In this document: positions 10,450-21,910 of the stretch, piece by piece
How the letters are laid out: every line of letters begins with the position of its first letter
How positions within the stretch are numbered: position 1 is the stretch's first letter
DNA from: Chenopodium formosanum
Taxonomy: Eukaryota; Streptophyta; Magnoliopsida; Caryophyllales; Amaranthaceae
Direction: 5' to 3'
Assembly: GCA_024500155.1 (NCBI GenBank)
Contig: CM044859.1
Location: forward strand, 310,001 to 374,000
Length of the DNA stretch: 64,000 nucleotides
The notes under the pieces: model-generated
What the model was told of the DNA's origin: nothing
The model's input: only the letters and a program-made list of their open reading frames with translations
Database searches by the model: none
Made by a program: the position numbers and the translations under genes

Positions 10450-11560
10450 CGTGGACAACCATCAAACTGTCAATCTCAATGACGACCCTTCTAAACTGGC
10501 TTAGCCTCAACAACCTTCACATCTCATTGTTCTCTACATTGTTGTACAATACAACTCAAGATATCCCCTGCATTCCCTAGCAGCAGCACCTAGCCCTGTT
10601 CCCATCTCCCCTAAAATTCCTACGTCCACATTTATTTTGATCCACCCTTTCATCAGGATTTGTCCATGTAATCGCATGTTGCTGTCCAGCTAGCAGTTTA
10701 ATCCTGACACCATCTTTTCTGCCATCTCTCACTTCCCCACATACTCTCATAGCTTCCCCACATACTCTCATAGCATAAGCTATTTGCAAGGTCAGGTTGA
10801 GTCCCCTAAAAAACGAAGGTGTTTCGAGCTCCCCATATTGCCTAGCAGATAGTTACAATGTTTTCAAACTCAATCTCATCCCCTCTTTTAATAAGTGCTC
10901 CCACCAATCCACCACAGTTCTGAAAATAAGAAAAGTATTAAACCTATAATTACTTCTGTCCCACACATATGATCTCGCGCCAGATTACAGTCCTTTTATG
11001 CATGAAGCACATCCTCAATTTCTTGATGACACGCAAAACAAGTAGCATCATAGCCAGGGATACGAGAGCCAATGCCTTTCCCGGGAAACGCATTTTGACA
11101 CGCTCTCCACATAAAAATTTTCACTCTCGAGAGAACGTTAACATGTCATACTTTCTTCCATATCCACTTGGGGTTTGAGGTGGTCTCTTCTTCCTTCTTC
11201 CACTTATCATCGAACAAGGCCCTATACGCAGAACGCACTGAGTAGGCAGACGATTGCTGATGGGGATACTCAGAATTCTTCCTTGCTCTAAAGGGAAAAA
11301 ATTTGCAGCAATTGTCGTGGCATCCCAACATTTTTTTATTGGATCAAAGAGATCATTTACCACAAAGTTTGAATTATTGGTACCTCTTAGTGACAAAACC
11401 CGAAGAGTCTGTGTATTAGGAATCCAAAGGATCATCCCACACACGGATTTTTTCACCATTCCCTACTTTCCAACGTAAACTCCTTCTTACTACCCACCGA
11501 GCTTCCCAAATCTCCCTCCAAGTATAACTCGGACAATTACCCAAATCCGCCTCCATAAAA
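10450..11560 (-). mobile_element. Decayed LINE (L1-type) 3' part: zf-RVT plus RNase H
   Basis: Read on the minus strand with several frameshifts and stops, the order is: the region linking reverse transcriptase to the zinc motif (FVVNDLFDP, GRILSIPISNRLP, YSVRSAYRALFDDKWKKEE, NPKWIWKKV), then KIFMWRACQNAFPGKGIG, then the zinc motif CFACHQEIEDVLH...DC, then about 300 bp on an RNase H start, GWIKINVDVGILGEMGTGLG. This is the standard C-terminal order of plant L1-type LINE ORF2. No intact frame remains, and neither the reverse transcriptase catalytic core nor a 3' poly-A tail was identified. Confidence 0.8.
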
Positions 11561-11762
11561 GAAGACGAAGAATAATACTTCCCTTATGACGTCTTGATTA
11601 TGCATGTCGGTAGATTTTACGATTAGATTCTAATAGCCCTTTTCGATTTAAAGTAAAATTCCGATTCAAAACTCATTACATAAAATGATAAAACACCCAA
11701 AAAAAAGAATGTAATTTAAATAAATAACAAATCAACAAAAATGGCCCTATGATTTATCATTT

Positions 11763-12110
11763 ATGGATCTTTTTGAAGAATGGAGGAAGTTGAACTCTAA
11801 ACAAAAAATACAATTAGCAAGTGAAATTTATGGGGTGGTGAGAACAAAGAAGAGAAGCAGTCCGAAGGTTTGGGTTGCTCCACCAAGTGAAGTAATTAAG
11901 GTGAATTGTGATGCATCTCTTAGCGAGGAGGGATGGGTGGGGCTTGGAGTGGTTACGAGAGACTGGCAGGGGTAAGTTTGTTTGCTGCGTCAAGACGAAT
12001 CAGAGCATATTGGCATTAAACTAGCAAAGCGATATGTACTTAAAGATATTGTAGTGGAGTTGGACAGTCATAATATTCTTGATGGTATTTAGCCCAGATG
12101 TGATGTCTCC
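11763..12110 (+). pseudogene. Second RNase H-like fragment, opposite strand
   Basis: An open stretch of 70 codons contains RSSPKVWVAPPSEVIKVNCD and ASLSEEGWVGLGVVTRDWQG, the start of an RVT_3 RNase H domain with its first Asp in NCDASL. After a frameshift, similarity resumes as KFVCCVKTNQS and, later, DIVVELDSHNILDG. It is on the plus strand, opposite to the LINE remnant beside it, so it comes from a separate insertion or an inversion. Confidence 0.7.
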
Positions 12111-12393
12111 CCGTATGTATTGATGGATAATTTATGAATATAAGGTACGCCATCCATTTTCCTTTAAAAAAAAAAAAAAAAAAACTAATCAATAAAGAAA
12201 AAATTGAAGAAAAATGAATTCTAATAATTAACACGGTTGACTTGTAATTTAATAAACAACTACAATATATTATGGCTAGCAACTACATAGTTAAGATAAT
12301 ATTAATTTGTATAAGAAACTGTGGCTTTCAAACAATACTTGTTAATAGAAATAGTGATATTATAGAAACCAGAAATCAATATTAATACTTGGA

Positions 12394-12904
12394 AAATTTG
12401 CAAATTGCATCCATTTAAAGTTCATATTTTGCAAATTGCAGCCATTTAAATTTTTTTTTTTGCAAATTGCAGCCCAAAAGTTCGTATAAATTGTAAATTG
12501 CAATCCGATTCAATTTTTTCATCGGTTTACATGTTGAAAAATCTTCGGTTAAGGTTTTAGGGGTCATTTTAGCCCTTAGGGGCCCGAATTGAGCTCGGAA
12601 TTAGCAAAAAAATATTGTAAGTGTCTCATATTTACAGTTTCCCACAAATCGATACACTTTTGTTACGCAAAACGAGATACTTGCGTTATTTTTTTTCTAA
12701 TTCCGAGCTCAATTCGGACCCCTAAGAACTAAATTGGCCCCTAAAACCTTAATCGAAGATTTTTCAACTTGTAAACCGATGAAAAAGTTGAATTGGGCTG
12801 CAATTTACAATTTATATGAAATTTTGGGCTGCAATTTGCAAAAAAATTTTAAATGGCTGCAATTTGCAAAATACAAACTTTAAATGGCTGCAGTTTGCAA
12901 ATTT
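12394..12904. mobile_element. Long inverted-repeat (foldback) element
   Basis: Two arms of about 215 bp (about 12394-12613 and 12690-12904) are inverted copies separated by a loop of about 75 bp. The ends are AAATTTGCAAA at the left and its inverse at the right. Each arm contains three spaced copies of TGCAAATTGCAGCC-like units and an inner block with GAATTGAGCTCGGAATTAG. No target duplication could be defined and there is no coding capacity. It lies about 100 bp downstream of the Prp31 copy 2 stop codon. Confidence 0.75.
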
Positions 12905-13008
12905 ACATTTTAGAATTTCTTTGAATACCTACACATACATAGGTGCTATTTTCATGAATTAGTTTATACTCTGCATCCCATTGCAGAGTTGAAAACACTG
13001 AAGCTAGC

Positions 13009-14004
13009 TTAGGATGCTAACTTGCTTTTGTACGTCTTGGAAAGTTTAAGCCTGGTTGGAGTAGCAGACACGCGTAACTTCCCACATCCATCTCGACCAA
13101 ACATACCATACCCTACTCCCAACCCATCACCCAGTGAACTCTCTTCAGGCACATTAAATTTCACCCTATTAGTTAATTGTCTCATGACTCTCATCTCTGT
13201 TACTCGATATCTTTCCTTTGCATTCCTTAGCCTTTTTCCTCCTCTTTTCTTTTTACTTCTTGAATCGTAAGGCACAGGAAGAGCCTTGTGTATCTTAGCT
13301 GTTGGAGGTTCTTGCAACTTGTCAATCTTCTTTCGTACCTCTTGGAGGAATTTCCTTCCAATTTGTCCCGTTGAGTCTCCTTTCACGACATCCACTCGAG
13401 CTGCAAGGGATAACTTTGCAGCCAGTGCACGAGACACATGCCCTCTTAAGGAGGGAGGTGTACTGTGAAACACTTCTGTTTGTTCAATATAACCAGTACG
13501 AAGCTGATCACTTGAAAAACCTGCTAAAATCTTCTTTTGAGCCCCAACAACTTGAACGTTGCAAGCTGGCATATTAGCTAACTCGACTAAACCACCAGCA
13601 TCAGCAATGAGTTTAGCCGCAGTGGCACTCCCAACCAGAGCGGAAACATTAGGTGCAATATCTAATATCCGACTCTCAACAAACTTGAGGTATTTTATTC
13701 TTATCGAATCAAGTTCAATAACACGATCACAAGCCTCAAGAGTCCTCTGTAAAAGATCCTGTGGAAGCGGCGTTCCACAGGTGGTTGAAGCAGTCACTGA
13801 AACAACCATGATCATAGCAGAAGACAGGACGTCGTTGAGATGTAACACTCGATTCATATCAGTTTCGTTGCTGATCATCTTGACAAGACGAGCATATTCA
13901 ACCGGGTGATGAATTAGATTTTCAAGTTCAGGGAACTTGAAGCGGTAACATTCCCTAATAAAATTGTATTCCTTAACAATTTTGTCTTCAATATTTTGTA
14001 ACAT
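13009..14004 (-). CDS. Truncated Prp31-like protein, intronless open frame (copy 2)
   Basis: An uninterrupted 331-codon frame related to pre-mRNA processing factor 31. It starts MLQNIEDKIVKEYNFIRECY and continues with the coiled-coil/Nop region (RFKFPELENLIHHPVEYARL, MVVSVTASTTCGTPLPQDLL, EACDRVIELDS). It then covers IAPNVSALVGSATAAKL, the MPACNVQVVGAQKKILAGFS core, the basic segment and PEESSLGDGLGVGYGMFGRD, ending SKLAS. Plant Prp31 is about 480-500 residues, so roughly 120 N-terminal and 90 C-terminal residues are absent. There are no introns. It has no stops and keeps consensus residues that copy 1 has lost, so it may still be under constraint. The start is the first ATG, at 14004. A three-residue insertion (MRVMRQL against MRQL) separates it from copy 1. 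A recent retrocopy or a partial gene duplicate are both possible. Confidence 0.7.
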   Translation of the reverse strand: MLQNIEDKIVKEYNFIRECYRFKFPELENLIHHPVEYARLVKMISNETDMNRVLHLNDVLSSAMIMVVSVTASTTCGTPLPQDLLQRTLEACDRVIELDSIRIKYLKFVESRILDIAPNVSALVGSATAAKLIADAGGLVELANMPACNVQVVGAQKKILAGFSSDQLRTGYIEQTEVFHSTPPSLRGHVSRALAAKLSLAARVDVVKGDSTGQIGRKFLQEVRKKIDKLQEPPTAKIHKALPVPYDSRSKKKRGGKRLRNAKERYRVTEMRVMRQLTNRVKFNVPEESSLGDGLGVGYGMFGRDGCGKLRVSATPTRLKLSKTYKSKLAS

Positions 14005-14766
14005 TTCTAAATTGTCATATGATTGTATTGAGTATATGTAAAATATTTACTATATGAGGTATGATTGTATTGAGTACTTGTAAAATATTTATGAGGCAAA
14101 TGTTTAATTGTACAGTATAGATGATCTTGACAAGTATTTATAGCCTATAAAACTTCAAAATTTTCTTAATCCTATACAATATCAAATTACCATAAAATCA
14201 CTAAGATATACGGAGTCTATTATTATGGTTAAATATGATAATATATATTTTTTTTCTCTAACATATGATAAGATTTGATTAGAATATTGTTAGTTGGCAT
14301 ATGATAGAGTTATGTTAATATTTGATCATAGCTAGGATTCTTTACAAGTTTATCTTATTTGTACGCTATATAAATTTGGCATTGTGAGCATCAATACGAG
14401 GTAAGAGTTTTACACTTTTACCTCATAATTTGATAGATTTTGCATCATAAAGTCTCATAAATAATAAAAATAAACAACCCATAAAGTTAAAGGCAGATTA
14501 AATCAACATTTACCTTCAAAACTCCGAAGAAATATCCAAATCTCACTAATATTGCAGTGATGTATTTGCCTATAATTTTAAAAAAATAATAATAAAAAAA
14601 ATAATTCCAAATTCGACACACGTCTTACTACTTTAATTTTTGTTTAACAATAATAAGACAAATTAAACATTGTATTAACTTGTATACTCAATCTCTAAAA
14701 ATTTAGAGTTTGTACATAATATCTACTCGCCCCTAAGCTATACAACAAAACAAAATTTTTGGTAAA
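14005..14766. other. Intergenic, nothing recognised
   Basis: AT-rich, with no reading frame supported by homology on either strand. Its two ends would be the 5' flank of Prp31 copy 2 and the 3' flank of the transporter gene. Confidence 0.5.
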
Positions 14767-17700
14767 TCAAATGTCTAATTTTTCACTAAGAGGTACAAGT
14801 TCCAAAGTAGCTTCTTGTACCCTAGAACTTGTATTCCTATTTGAAGTAATGTTTGAAGGAACTAAAACATCATGTTGGGTTGCATTTGGTACAAGAAAAA
14901 TCAAAGCAATTGTACCAAATCTCAAGCAATTTCTTACTAGAATTGCCAGCCACAATTTACTAAAATTAGTTCTTGAAATATCCAAATAATGAAGCACCAT
15001 GCCTCCCAACATTTTAGAAGAAAGTGAGCCTACACTATCAATGCACATTAGGAGTGCAAAAAATGTTCCCTCAATGCCTAAAGGGCAAAGCCTTGTGCTC
15101 AAAACTACCATTGGCATCCATCGAATACGACCTATTACGTGATAAATAGTTTCCTCCACTATAATGAAGACTGAATCGGGGATTCCAAGAGGTAAATTCC
15201 ATCTAAGAATGAACATAAGATCCAACATTCCAGATGCGGCGTACAAGAGTTGAGCATAGAATAGGAGATCTCTAAGTGAGAAGTCTTTCAAGAATTTGTG
15301 GTAGATGAATACACCAACCATTGAGCCTACCGCTCCGATTGCATACATCATTCCTACGAATTCCTACAATCAATAAAAAATAGTGTCATGCTTAAGATGG
15401 ACTATTAGTCACAATGGCCCATGTAAATTTAGGTTTGGAAAAAAAAAATCACATTATTAAATAGACCAATTATTTTGTTTTAGGTCATATTCAGATGAAA
15501 AGTCATCTTTTTATATTTAAGGTTATTTTACTTAATCTCAGAGGTAAAGCGCATGTAAATGTAAAAGGATAGAGAAATTGAAAAACCTTGGAAAATCCGG
15601 GACCAGCTACAGGATCGGTGTACCAATAAAAATGACCTTCGTGAGTGCTATAACTGAGGGCCAAAGATAGAAACATGAAGAGTGATGGCTTCCACACTTG
15701 AGGGAACTTTATTGTTCTATACATATCCTCCATTGCGCCTCCTACCCTCTCTACAACCTGTATTACATGCACATTATCATGCAATTATTTACCCAAAAAC
15801 ATTGATCAAAGTTACAACTATTATTGTATGAATGCTAATACTAAATGACGTCTACATCCTTTATATGCACACCAAATTAAGTCGAGTGGGAAAGTTTGCA
15901 GCTCACAATCGAGGTTATGAGATCAAACCCACTAAAAGGCTCTTTGGATGGGGATCTATTTATCCTTCTCGCTCACTCCCAAAGGGTCTAGCCCGCTAAT
16001 TTAGGTTGGGTGGACATGTGACTCTGTGAGAGGTTTTAGCTCGGTAGGACCTTCTCCTTACCAACCAAAAAAAATCCCATAAAATAAGGAATCACATACG
16101 ATGGGACTTACCTTCTTAGAACCTTGACTAGTTGAGTTGGCAACTCTTAACTCATAAATAAGGAATCCCAAAACAAGGAATGCTGCTGGTGCAATCGTAA
16201 GAATCCCAAGTGATCCCTACAAATTGAGAGTTTGCAGAGCAAATTAATTAATAATGCATACAATCAACCAAAAAACTCCGGAGTATTTACACGTATTAAT
16301 CATGCACTAAACGTCTAAACATCCAATTAACATGAAAAGTGAGTCAATCTTCTATGATTTGTTATATATTATATAGTGAGTGCATCACTTATTTAGAAAC
16401 AAAGGGAGTATTATACTTTATACTAGTTGTGAATTGAATGTATTTAGGAGTACGTAGATTATACAAAGCTCAAAATGATGATTCCTTCTAAATCCGACAA
16501 CCTGGGTTATAAAGTAAAATTGTTCAGCTTATCATTCAAAATGTGGATCGGAAACATAATATATAGTCACACTTGTATTAGTTGCATTTAGCGCAGAAAT
16601 GAAATCAAATTTTCTAAAAATTATTTTCGCATAAAATAAACGAATGATTTGCAATAATGCTAATCTTGCCTTATGATTTGGTTGGGCTTATTTGGTTGAT
16701 TTTGCGGCCTTATTACATTCTAGGAACTCTAAATAACATGCACAAAATGACAACTAAACACAACCTTTTTTCTAAGAAATGTAACACATAAACATTAAAA
16801 CATGCACAAAGTGACAATTAAACAAAATTACAGTAGATATTTTCTATAAATTACATCATTCTACTCCTACTCCAATGTCAAAAGTTTAAAGAAAATTAGT
16901 TTCCTTGTCATATTCACTTCAATAATTTATTCTGACCATATGTAAAATAGATTGAAACCGTGTTTTGTCTTTACGCTAATACGGTTAATTATTATAAATA
17001 TTATTATTATTATTGGCATCAACAATATATTACGGAGTAGTAATGTATTCTCGATTAAAATCAAAAACTATTATTTATTCCAACCTTACATGGACGGTAT
17101 GATAAAATAATTTATTTTATATCGCCTAAAATCACCACCCACTACAACTGCTCTATCGAAACGAGAGCAAATTCGACAAAAATAATTAAACAAAAATGAA
17201 GAAAACAAACCTGAGCTCCAAGCTTATGAACAAGAAACCCACTAGTAGAATACCCCAATAAAGCACCCAAAGAATGGCAAAATCCACAAAGACTCTGTAA
17301 ATCAGCTGCTAATTCCTTCACTTCTATACTATTCTTAGCAGTACAAGCATCAATTGTCGCGGTTGCCATTGCCATACCACCATGAACTCCAATGAAACAA
17401 AGGAGAGCCAAGCTAGCAGGCAACTTCGTTGCAACGGTCACAAGAACCGCGGACGAAACACCAACAACACCAGCAATAACAAAATACGGCCTACGACGAT
17501 ATCCCATGATAGGGAATACATCAGTAAGGAGCCCCCAGAGAGGTCTTAAGATCCAAGGGATGAAGTAAAAACCAATGTAGAACTGAGCTGATGAAGGGTT
17601 GATTTTTTGTACGTCTTTCCAATAGTAATCTGTTACGACACGGAAGTAGGAGTCGGAGAAGCCGAGGTTGAGGCCGTAGACAAGGATGATGCCTAGGATG

Positions 17701-17858
17701 AAAGTGGGGTGGAGAGTGGTGGAGAGCATTTTGAGCCATTGATAGGGTTGGAGGAGAAGTGATGTTGGGTTTCGAGGGTGGTGTTTGGGTTTCGAGGGCG
17801 GTGGTGATGGCGAAGGCGGGTTTGGAGTGATGAGCTCCTCTGTTTCATTGGAGCTCAT
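14767..17858 (-). CDS. Folate-biopterin transporter (BT1/FBT family), 4 exons
   Basis: Integral membrane carrier of the major facilitator clan; characterised relatives move folates and pterins across plastid or other membranes. Minus-strand exons are 17858-17211, 16216-16112, 15757-15587 and 15363-14767. All introns are phase 0 with GT-AG ends, giving 506 residues, usual for the family. The first 35 or so residues are Pro-rich and soluble. TM helices follow, with the signature stretch from NLGFSDSYFRVVTDYYWKD through YFIPWILRPLWGLLTDVFP, then GYRRRPYFVIAGVVG and DACTAKNSIE. Exon 3 holds HEGHFYWYTDPVAGPGFSK; exon 4 has the last helices and a polar tail ending SEKLDI. About 12 TM segments are expected. 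The N-terminus is not an obvious transit peptide, so the compartment is uncertain. The exact substrate cannot be read from the sequence. Confidence 0.92.
15862..16075 (+). mobile_element. Probable SINE in transporter intron
   Basis: A segment of about 210 bp contains a B-box match GATCAAACCC at about 15932 and a weaker A-box region upstream. It continues through a body ending GAGAGGTTTTAGCTCGGTAG and CCTTCTCCTTACC, then a short A-rich tail. The same 3' end recurs at 18411-18470 before a longer poly-A. A tail shared by dispersed copies is what a SINE would leave. Target duplications were not identified. Confidence 0.5.
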
Positions 17859-18350
17859 GGCCAGAGGAGCTCCTCAGATGGGAGATTGGGATGGAGGGAA
17901 GAAAAAGAAAGGGGTTGACTTTGAAAGTTTCTAAATTTAAGGAGATTCAATTTTTGTGCTACTTTATGACTTTGTGTCGTATGACCAAGTCGCATGAGAG
18001 TTAAGTTTTGCGTACTCAAAGGTTGGTACTCAAAATATTGGTATTGTATTCTTTCTAGTAACGCAGCGGTTGAAGTAATGCATTGTCAAACGTACACGTT
18101 TAAAATGGAAAAAACTTTTAAAAACAGAGGAAATTAAATAATATTATTTACTCTGTAAATAAATATTAAGATTTACATCATGCATTTTGGAATGGATGGC
18201 AAAGTTCTAACCATATTTTGATTTTCACTCCCCTTAATAGATCATAAATTAGGATGGCAAAGTTCTAACCATAAATTACACAGGGTGCAGTCAAAGAAGG
18301 TCAGGCCAAGAATTAAGAATCAAACACTCAATTTGGGGTGGTGATTCCCT

Positions 18351-18387
18351 TACACCCCCCCCCCCCCCCCCCAACCCCAAAAAAAAT
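18351..18387 (+). repeat. Poly-C/poly-A compound tract
   Basis: TTACACCC leads into about 20 C, then AACCCC and a run of A. One of several such tracts in the window, all C then A on the plus strand. Confidence 0.9.
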
Positions 18388-18404
18388 CTTTCAATTTGGA
18401 AAGG

Positions 18405-18470
18405 ATCTATGAGAGGTTTCGGCCCGATAGGGCCCTTCTCCTTGCCAAAAAAAAAAAAAAAAAAAAAAAA
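18405..18470 (+). mobile_element. 5'-truncated SINE 3' end with poly-A
   Basis: The sequence GAGAGGTTTCGGCCCGATAG then CCTTCTCCTTGCC and about 24 A matches the 3' end of the proposed SINE at 15862-16075. Confidence 0.45.
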
Positions 18471-19101
18471 CTCAAGATATTACGAAGTATCTTGGATGTA
18501 TCAAAGTTGGAAATAACAAATTTTTTTCACAAGTTATAAAAAAGGGCCGTGTATCGAGCAAGCTATCAATTGTACTTATATTGTTCCCTTGTACATAAAA
18601 ATGTAAGCAATCATTTAGCTAAAAAGGTCATTCTCTATGTCTAACAATTTATCAATCACTTTCCCAACATACAACACTTTGATTTACATGAAATTCCGGG
18701 GCAAGAACATTATGATTACGTGACAAAGACGAAAGAAAATGACGTTTACTGTATGACAAAAGATGTGTACATCAGGTATAAATAAGACTACATGAGTCTC
18801 TCCTCTGCATTCAAATTTGGTTTTCGTTTGGAGTGGTTCGATTTCACTCATATTGACATGTGGGAGAAAGAAAAACTATTTACAGCATCATAGGATAGTA
18901 ATTCCATGCCCTTATTGTGAGCTAACTATGGCTAATCCACAAACAAGATAAAGCAGTTAAGTATCAGGATTGCATTTCATGTTCGTACAATCATTCCCTC
19001 AAAGAGAAATAGTATAAAGAGGAAAAAAAATGATGTATCCTGCAGTGATGAAACAATACCGCGCTTATCTTCTCTTATAGGTGCATATAAGTAATGAAGA
19101 T
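18471..19101. other. Intergenic 3' of the glutathione peroxidase gene
   Basis: AT-rich. The right part (up to 19101) should contain the peroxidase 3' UTR on the minus strand. No other feature was recognised. Confidence 0.5.
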
Positions 19102-21910
19102 TTATGCAGCCAGCAGCTTCTGAATGTCCTTCTGTAAATTCAAAGCAAATTATTCCCGTTAGCACATGAAAAAATATATATCTCTGCAGATTTGACTAGA
19201 AAGCATTATGTCATCAATATAATCTTAAGTAACTTAGCAATTGAGCCAATTATGATTACCAGATTTAGAATATGAGTATAAGGACATTAATGTCTCTGTA
19301 TTTGTAGTTAAGTGCTCAAATCATACATAAAAGTTGCTACTAATTGCCATATCAATGGATGTTTAGTTTTCAGAGCCAATCAACTCTTACAATTTGCAGC
19401 CACTACTAGCATAGTAGGAAAGAGAAGAGATTAATCTACTTTCACAATTTATAGTTGGTTAACATATAATAAGTCCCAAATAGTTGATTCACTAGTAAAG
19501 TCTACCATAATGGTATTTAACTAGCTCTTCTTCCAGGGGAAATATTCTAACAAACACCTACCACGGACATATTTTACAAGGCGACATCAATGCCTGAGTT
19601 CAGCTTACATGATTTCAAATACCATCCATCTGATACGCCATAGTGCAAACAGATTATAGAAATGACCAATATATACAACATAAACATCGTATGAAATAAA
19701 ATAGTAGATTAGAGACATGAACCAGTTTGACTAAGTATAGACAAGTAATATGGCATGCATACAAAGAGGATAAAGGGAAAAATCTCAACAGCCTCTTAAA
19801 GCAGAAACAACATTTGATATTGAAGCACAATAAGACAAACTAAAACGAAAAAAAATCCAGGACCATACCTCGATTTGGATAGGGGATGTTGTAGGTGGGT
19901 ATCGCTCTACAACCTTGCCATTTTTATCCACCAGAAACTTCTCAAAATTCCACTTGATCAAATCACCAAAAAACCCACCAGCACTTGACTTGAGAAACTG
20001 GTAAACTGGCGCTGTGTTAGGACCATTCACATCTACCTGTTGCAGTCAGTAAGAGTAATGGTTTCAGTAACTAGTCAAGTATGGTTTTCTGGTGATTCTG
20101 AGCTGTTGAGTTCACTAACAAACCTTGTCAAAAATGGGGAATTCAGCTTTGAACCTTGTACATGCAAAATTTTTAATCTCGGGATTTGAGCCAGGTTCTT
20201 GGCCTCCAAATTGATTACACGGGAATGCTAGAATCTCAAAGCCTGTAAACAAACAATTATTATTGCATCTATCAATGCAAAAAGTTCTGATTATTGAGAT
20301 CTATAAAGAGCTTTGTTTTTTTTTGTTTCAGCACTTCAGTAGAATATAAACATTCAACACTAGCTTGTTTTCAGAAGCATGCCAAAAGAAAACCTAAGTA
20401 CTGAAGAGGCTATTGAATATTTTTACACTGTGATGGCTATGCTACAGGTACACATGACATAATATTGCATTAATAAATTCATGAGAATGCACGAAAGAAT
20501 ACTTAGATAATTTATTGATACTAATGTCCATAATAATTAAAGTAAGATTCACTAGTTTCTCTCTAAAGACAGAACAAAGCTCCCCAAACGTTAGAAACTA
20601 ATTGAACATATGTAACAAATAGCCAACTTACCCTGAGTCTTGTACTTCTCGTACAGGTGTGAGAGTTCTGAATAGTTTGATGATGTCAAACCACTGAAAG
20701 CAAAAAAGTCATTTCATTGTGTTATACGAAGATGCGTGTTGCTTACTTAGGTATCAAAGCCATAAATTGCAAAGTAGATAAACCATGTCTATGGAAAAGT
20801 TGTTTGGAGTAAAAATGTTACAAGGGAGATGAAATATTACCACTTTGAAGCAACATTGACACATAAGAGAACCCTCCCCTTGAATTTGCTAAGAGCTACA
20901 TCATTTCCATCAATGTCCTGCATCACATACATTACAATCAATTCTGCAATTATAAGATGTTTCTCCTCAATAATCAATATGCTCACAATTGAACTAATGT
21001 AAAACCATTTTCTGTTTCTAGGCACCAACACCTCCTCCCAAAAGTAAAATCCAAGATTATGGAAAGCCATTAATTAAAGACTCATACAATGATTTTACTC
21101 ATTATTTATTAAGAAATGCTTGGTTAAGGGTATGCAAAATCTCTCACATTAAGAAGCCACCTACAACATGCTTCATAAGAGTAGTTACAATCTAAGATCA
21201 TTCATGCTCAAATTTCAAATCAATGTTCACCCAAATTAAAGTTATTCAAACAATTCAACTACAGCACAATTGAAAATTGAGCCAATAGTTCATTTATACA
21301 AGAAACAATGAGTACCCGCCTCGACAAATCAACAGCCAACCGGTAATCGCCCCGGTTGTCCAGCTAGCAAAACCAAATTCATAAGCTCAACTGACCTATA
21401 CAGATCTCAGTCATACCCAATTTGGTCTAAAAGGCTAAAACCTAATCCCACAATCAAGAAACAAGCATACATTCCACCAATTCAGTAATTCTGACCTAAA
21501 ATTTCAGCAACAAGGTTCGACATATAAAAGTGATCAATCCCAAATTACAGAACAAAAGTTAAAATCTTGAACTTAACTATAACTACTGAAAAACAACAAC
21601 TTTATCCGCGTTTTGGGCAAAATCAAAGGGAAGCAAATACCTTCACAGTATAATCATGGATGGTTTGTTCAGTAGCAGCTCTAGCATAAACTCCAGTAGA
21701 AATTGAATTCTGCGATTTTACAGAAACCCCATTAAAATTCAATGATTTTAGAGAAAACCCATCTTGGAAAAACGATGAATTTAGAGACGCAAATCCGAGA
21801 TTGCTGGAAATTGAGTGAAGAGCCATAGAAGGGGAAAAATTAGGGCGATTTCTTGCATTAGAAATTGATAATGAGGGCAAAGGGGAAGTGAAAATTGAAG
21901 AGAAAGCCAT
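19102..21910 (-). CDS. GPX: Plastid phospholipid-hydroperoxide glutathione peroxidase, 6 exons
   Basis: Reduces lipid and organic hydroperoxides; plant enzymes of this type are Cys-based and mostly thioredoxin-dependent. Minus-strand exons are 21910-21641, 20917-20841, 20693-20632, 20242-20124, 20036-19869 and 19131-19102, giving 241 residues. Residues 1 to about 75 are Ser-rich and basic, a plastid transit peptide. The mature domain starts around TIHDYTVKDIDGNDV. Catalytic residues visible are Cys116 (NVASKCGLTSSNY, Cys in place of selenocysteine), Gln151 (NQFGGQEPG), Trp205 and Asn206 (IKWNFEKF). Cys145 (FPCNQF) and Cys164 (NFACTRF) match the other conserved plant cysteines. The protein ends KDIQKLLAA. 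The Cys116 codon is split by intron 2 (TG|T). It is intact, and the closest match is to plastid members such as Arabidopsis GPX1/GPX7. Confidence 0.95.
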
